Shown here in pieces: positions 29,499 through 32,698 of a stretch of 32,698 nt of DNA. The first letter of the stretch is position 1. Every line of letters begins with the position of its first letter. The notes beneath the pieces are model-generated. The model saw nothing but the letters and a program-made list of their open reading frames with translations. It had not been told where the DNA came from and searched no databases. The DNA lies in assembly GCA_964359095.1 (NCBI GenBank), contig CAYHRJ010000008.1:1-32698 (forward strand), read 5' to 3'. Position numbers and translations under genes: made by a program. Origin of the DNA: JACRJW01 sp964359095. Its GTDB lineage: Bacteria > Patescibacteriota > Patescibacteriia > UBA9934 > GWF2-40-263.

Positions 29499-30310
29499 AA
29501 GCCTTTCAGTTGTCGATAGACCTCGGGAAAAACACGCGTCAGAGCCTTAAGGAATCTGTGAGACCTAAGTGTACTCAATGCGACCGTGAATGGAAAGACG
29601 ATGCTCGCGTTCATGATTCGTTTCCATCGGCGCGGTTCTTTCATGAGTCGCCACACCCATTCAAGTCCGATTTTTCGGATCAACCGCGGCGCGCGTTTTT
29701 TTTGACCTGAGAGCATATCGAAAGCCCCGCCAACACCGATCCAGATTCTCACATGAGGAAGCAAATCTTTCATCTGAAACATGAACGCCTCTTGTTTCCC
29801 ATGCCCCAAGGCAACAGCAACGACATCAGGATTTGTCTGCCGGATTTGTTCGATAATATTTCGTGAGACGTTGGTCGTGTCGTTAAAATGAACATTTCCA
29901 GGATCGATAGCGAGAACCTGAAGATCTGGCAGACTTTGAATGAATTTCATCGCTGTTGCCTGTGCTGCTCCAGATGCGCCACCAAGGAGTAAAAGTCGCC
30001 TGCCTTGCTCAGAACAAAGCTTCGCAAGCGTTTGAAGAACGTCCACACCAGGATGGCGATGTTCAAGATAGGAATCCGTGAGCGCCGCGATGGCGTAGCG
30101 AAGACTCACAGAGTCTGGCAGCGACAGATCGCTCGCGTTCAGCTGATTCTGAAAGACCTTAACCTTTCTCGCCAAAATCAAAAACTCCGCGTTTGTCGTG
30201 ACGATGATTCTCCCCTTCACGAATGACTCAAACCAAGACCGGAGCTTTTCGTTGAGCTCTGCCTGAGAAAGATCGTCGATTCTTACGTCGAACACTTCAC
30301 GATGCTTCAC
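29495..30310 (-). CDS. WecG/TagA/CpsF-family glycosyltransferase
   Basis: Enzymes of this family add N-acetylmannosamine or a related sugar to lipid-linked precursors of wall or surface polymers. The protein has about 271 residues. VTTNAEFLILAR and LPDSVSLRYA correspond to the conserved substrate regions; the catalytic Asp of LPDG-type motifs is kept, though the following Gly is Ser. RLLLLGGASGAA, VVAVALGHGKQEAF and IGVGGAFDMLSG are highly typical. LEWVWRLMKEPRRWKR is the C-terminal signature. I start at GTG 30310, just downstream of an extended -10 box; a TTG start at 30328 is possible. It leads the operon with gltX. Confidence 0.88.
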   Translation of the reverse strand: MKHREVFDVRIDDLSQAELNEKLRSWFESFVKGRIIVTTNAEFLILARKVKVFQNQLNASDLSLPDSVSLRYAIAALTDSYLEHRHPGVDVLQTLAKLCSEQGRRLLLLGGASGAAQATAMKFIQSLPDLQVLAIDPGNVHFNDTTNVSRNIIEQIRQTNPDVVAVALGHGKQEAFMFQMKDLLPHVRIWIGVGGAFDMLSGQKKRAPRLIRKIGLEWVWRLMKEPRRWKRIMNASIVFPFTVALSTLRSHRFLKALTRVFPEVYRQLKGL

Positions 30311-30318
30311 ACAGCTAC

Positions 30319-30327
30319 ATGATAGCA
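30319..30327 (-). promoter_or_regulatory. Extended -10 promoter of the glycosyltransferase operon
   Basis: On the minus strand TGCTATCAT matches TG-n-TATAAT with one change. The GTG start is eight bases downstream, giving a leaderless or nearly leaderless message. It diverges from the toxin-antitoxin promoter. Confidence 0.45.
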
Positions 30328-30357
30328 AAAAAAGGCATGAGGTACAGCAAGTCTATC

Positions 30358-30386
30358 TTGACAACGAGAATCTCATAGGGTATTCT
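30358..30386 (+). promoter_or_regulatory. Promoter of the toxin-antitoxin operon
   Basis: A perfect -35 box TTGACA (30358-30363) and -10 box TATTCT (30381-30386) are 17 bp apart. Transcription would start near 30393, within the candidate operator. Confidence 0.7.
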
Positions 30387-30390
30387 TCCA

Positions 30391-30407
30391 TTAATACTTA
30401 GTAATAA
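30391..30407 (+). promoter_or_regulatory. Candidate operator for the antitoxin
   Basis: TTAATACTTAGTAATAA is a near-palindrome (14 of 17 positions symmetric) over the predicted transcription start. Ribbon-helix-helix antitoxins often repress their own promoter by binding such sites. Confidence 0.45.
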
Positions 30408-30415
30408 ACAGTTCT

Positions 30416-30643
30416 ATGCGAACAACAGCTCTCATTTCCCTGTCCCTTCCACCGTCTTTAGTGAAGGAGTCAGAAAAAATAGCGAAAAGTAAACACATGA
30501 CTCGATCTGAGCTTTTTCGAACGGCTCTTCGGCATTATCTTGAGGAACAGCAGGCTCTGGTGGCGATTTCGCTTTACGAGAAGGAACGCGATACCAAGAA
30601 GTTGAAGACCTTAAAAGGTTCTCTTGCGAGTTTGATGAATTGA
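30416..30643 (+). CDS. CopG/ribbon-helix-helix antitoxin
   Basis: The 75-residue protein has the N-terminal ribbon-helix-helix DNA-binding fold: strand TALISLSLPPSLV, helix 1 KESEKIAKSKHM, then TRSELFRTALRHYLEEQQ. The C-terminal 25 residues are charged and probably wrap the toxin. It precedes a RelE-type toxin by one base. A palindrome over its promoter suggests autoregulation. Family identity is clear; pairing with the toxin follows from the arrangement. Confidence 0.85.
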   Translation: MRTTALISLSLPPSLVKESEKIAKSKHMTRSELFRTALRHYLEEQQALVAISLYEKERDTKKLKTLKGSLASLMN

Positions 30644-30644
30644 T

Positions 30645-30911
30645 ATGGAGGTCAAAAAGATTTTTTATTCTTCTCATTTTCATCGTGCCTTCAAAAAATT
30701 ATCGATTTCATTCAAAAAAGAAATACTGCTACGAGAGAAACTATTCCGTGCCAACTGCTTCGATCCACGCTTGATGACTCATAAGTTGAGCGGGCGCTTA
30801 AAAGGATTTTGGTCCTTTTCCATCACTTCCTCCCACAGAATTCTGTTTGCGATCGAAGGTGATGGTTTAGTCACTTTCGTTGATGTAGGTGATCACTCAA
30901 TCTATGAATAG
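30645..30911 (+). CDS. RelE/YafQ-type toxin (predicted mRNA interferase)
   Basis: RelE-superfamily toxins cut mRNA, usually on the ribosome. The 88-residue protein has the family order: an initial strand and helix (FYSSHFHRAFKKL), a second helix, then HKLSGRLKGFWSFSITSSHR and ILFAIEGDGLVTFVDVGDH. The pattern L-x-G...G-x-W-S-x-x-I...R-I-L is typical of YafQ/RelE-like toxins. Basic residues and His in the last strands could be catalytic. It starts one base after the antitoxin stop. Confidence 0.85.
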   Translation: MEVKKIFYSSHFHRAFKKLSISFKKEILLREKLFRANCFDPRLMTHKLSGRLKGFWSFSITSSHRILFAIEGDGLVTFVDVGDHSIYE

Positions 30912-30924
30912 GATCTCTAGAAAA

Positions 30925-30953
30925 TTGACATTTCTCTTTTAGCACTCTACACT
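30925..30953 (+). promoter_or_regulatory. Promoter of clpB
   Basis: TTGACA (30925-30930) and TACACT (30948-30953) are separated by 17 bp. The -10 box is exactly the first part of the CIRCE spacer, so bound repressor would block RNA polymerase. Confidence 0.75.
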
Positions 30954-30965
30954 TGTGAGTGCTAA
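30939..30965 (+). promoter_or_regulatory. CIRCE element (HrcA operator)
   Basis: A perfect TTAGCACTC (30939-30947), nine-base spacer, GAGTGCTAA (30957-30965). This is the consensus site of the heat-shock repressor HrcA. It places clpB under heat-shock control and implies an hrcA gene elsewhere in the genome. Confidence 0.95.
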
Positions 30966-30976
30966 ATACTTTTTTT

Positions 30977-32698
30977 ATGATGCCAAATAATTTTACACAC
31001 AAGTCACAGGAGGCGCTGCAGATGGCGCATCACATTGCGGTGGAGCATGGACAGCAGACGCTTGAGCCGATTCATCTGCTCTCATCACTACTCACGCAAG
31101 AAGACGGTGTGGTGGGTGCGCTTGTTGACAAAATTACTCCATCGCGCGGCACATTGCGCGGGGAAGTAGATCACATTCTCGATTCCCTTCCCAAAACTGG
31201 AGGCGGATCGCCTGGTGGACTCGCGCAAATCTACATGAGTCAACAGATGGCCGCTGTGTTGGCGCAGGCTCATAAAAAAACAAAGGCATTCAAAGACGAG
31301 TTTATTTCGACTGAGCATTTGTTTCTTGGACTTCTTTCAAATAAGGCAATTAACCGACTCTTGCTCGGTTACAACATCACAGAGGAATCCGTCATGAGCG
31401 CGCTCAAAGATATTCGTGGAAGCCAACGTGTGGATTCTGCGGAACCTGAGGGCAAGTATCAGGCTTTACAAAAATATGGATTCGATCTCACACAGGCCGC
31501 GCGCGATGGGAAACTTGATCCGATCATTGGTCGCGACATGGAAATTCGTCGGCTCATGCAAGTTTTATCACGACGGACAAAAAATAATCCTGTGCTCATT
31601 GGCGAAGCTGGCGTTGGGAAAACGGCCGTTGTGGAAGGACTGGCACAGCGGATTGTCTCTGGTGACGTTCCAGAACTTCTGAAAGAAAAAGTCGTTGTGT
31701 CACTTGATTTGGGTGCACTTGTGGCTGGCACAAAATATCGAGGTGAGTTTGAGGATCGACTGAAAGCGGTCATTAAGGAAATAGAAAATTCAAGTGGTCG
31801 CATTATCCTGTTCATCGATGAACTTCACACGATTGTGGGAACAGGCACGACTGAAGGCGGATCACTGGACGCATCAAACATTTTGAAACCAGCGCTCGCT
31901 CGAGGAAATCTGCGAGCGATTGGCGCCACGACACTCCGCGAGTATCAGAAACACATCGAGAAAGACGCAGCGCTTGAACGTCGCTTTCAGCCTATCGTCG
32001 TGGAGGAACCAAGCGTTCAAGACACGATAGCCATCCTGCGCGGGATCAAAGAAAAATATGAAGTGCATCACGGCGTGCGTATTTCTGATCCATCGATTGT
32101 CGCGGCTGCACAACTCTCACATCGCTACATCATGGATCGCAATCTTCCAGACAAGGCAGTTGATTTGATGGATGAAGCTGGTTCGGCTCTGCGCATGCAG
32201 ATCGATTCCATGCCAGAGGAACTGGACAAGCTCAAGCGTGATCTCATGCGACTCGAAATTGAACAACGAGCCTTGCAAAAAGAAGAAGATCGCGAATCCA
32301 AAGATCGACTGCGCGACATCGAGAAACATATTGCGGATTTGCGTGAAGCAACGCAGGGATTAGAAGGACGTTGGCAAAACGAAAAGAAAAAAATTACAGA
32401 GATCCAAGAGGCAAAGGCTGACATTGATCGTCTCCGTGCGTCTGCGGAGGCTGAGGAACGACGTGGCGACCTTGAAAAGGTTGCTGAGATTCGTTATGGA
32501 AAACTTCCTTCTGCAGAAAAAAAATTGCGTAAGATTGAAACAGAACTCGTTGGTCTTCAAAAAGAACGCGGCTTGTTGAAGGAGGTTGTTGGAGAAGAAG
32601 AAATTGCCCAAATCGTTTCGCGTTGGACGCATATTCCTGTTTCCAAAATGCTTGAATCGGAAATGGAAAAACTTTCCAAAATAGAAGAAGCGCTCGCC
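30977..32698 (+). CDS. clpB: Disaggregase chaperone ClpB (partial, runs off the window)
   Basis: ClpB is a hexameric AAA+ machine that pulls proteins out of aggregates with DnaK. 574 residues are visible and the frame is still open at the end. The N-terminal Clp_N domain (about 1-150) is followed by the first AAA+ domain, with Walker A GEAGVGKT (209-216), Walker B ILFIDELHT (Asp281-Glu282) and the arginine-finger region DAALERRFQPI. A long charged coiled coil (about 395-530) is the middle domain that distinguishes ClpB from ClpA/ClpC. The second AAA+ domain lies beyond the window. Either of two adjacent ATGs (30977, 30980) could be the start. It is controlled by the CIRCE element just upstream. 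Confidence 0.96.
   Translation, partial: MMPNNFTHKSQEALQMAHHIAVEHGQQTLEPIHLLSSLLTQEDGVVGALVDKITPSRGTLRGEVDHILDSLPKTGGGSPGGLAQIYMSQQMAAVLAQAHKKTKAFKDEFISTEHLFLGLLSNKAINRLLLGYNITEESVMSALKDIRGSQRVDSAEPEGKYQALQKYGFDLTQAARDGKLDPIIGRDMEIRRLMQVLSRRTKNNPVLIGEAGVGKTAVVEGLAQRIVSGDVPELLKEKVVVSLDLGALVAGTKYRGEFEDRLKAVIKEIENSSGRIILFIDELHTIVGTGTTEGGSLDASNILKPALARGNLRAIGATTLREYQKHIEKDAALERRFQPIVVEEPSVQDTIAILRGIKEKYEVHHGVRISDPSIVAAAQLSHRYIMDRNLPDKAVDLMDEAGSALRMQIDSMPEELDKLKRDLMRLEIEQRALQKEEDRESKDRLRDIEKHIADLREATQGLEGRWQNEKKKITEIQEAKADIDRLRASAEAEERRGDLEKVAEIRYGKLPSAEKKLRKIETELVGLQKERGLLKEVVGEEEIAQIVSRWTHIPVSKMLESEMEKLSKIEEALA

Overview
This window most likely comes from a member of the Candidate Phyla Radiation (Patescibacteria). 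The signs are compact operons with ATGA stop/start overlaps, an F-type ATP synthase with an unusually short delta subunit, a single-chain UvrD-type helicase fused to a Fe-S nuclease, a DUF721/DciA-like protein, and many small proteins with no close family. I would not place it below phylum. It is a scaffold: 100 Ns interrupt it at 4340-4439.

Layout. (1) 1-8046: the tail of a Pro/Ala-rich membrane protein and its terminator, then a promoter and the complete ATP synthase operon atpZ(I)-B-E-F-H-A-G-D-C. A beta-carbonic-anhydrase-like gene follows and probably shares the transcript, which ends at a strong terminator at 8009-8046. (2) 8047-12700: a more GC-rich accessory block. It holds a DHH-phosphoesterase-like protein with an unusual motif order, an HD-domain protein, a nuclease-like gene broken by an in-frame TAG, an unknown protein translationally coupled to it, and then a separate promoter and a second possible carbonic-anhydrase-like protein. 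(3) 12701-15782: the helicase-nuclease and a long hairpin element. (4) 15783-20873: dciA-like, a four-helix membrane protein, and the cell-shape cluster mreB-mreC-mreD-mrdA (PBP2). (5) 20888-21643, minus strand: a ZIP metal transporter. (6) 21784-26482: greA, lysS, a nucleotidyltransferase, a NUDIX hydrolase, alr and ftsQ. (7) 26624-30310, minus strand: a wecG/tagA-type glycosyltransferase, gltX, an M23 peptidase with a coiled coil, and a two-helix membrane protein, all overlapping or nearly touching. (8) 30416-30911: a CopG/RelE-type toxin-antitoxin pair. (9) 30925-end: clpB under a perfect CIRCE element.

Most core genes concern energy (ATP synthase), elongation and wall synthesis (Mre, PBP2, Alr, FtsQ, M23 peptidase, WecG-like) and translation (LysS, GltX, GreA). 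The accessory block at 8142-11822 is the best candidate for an undescribed system: it joins two phosphohydrolase-type folds (DHH-like and HD) to a nuclease-like protein. Several small DNA elements are also unusual: CCACCT tracts that supply stop codons, a dispersed 23-bp palindrome, a 127-nt hairpin, and a run of five hairpins after ftsQ. All family calls come from reading motifs by eye. No database search or folding program was run.
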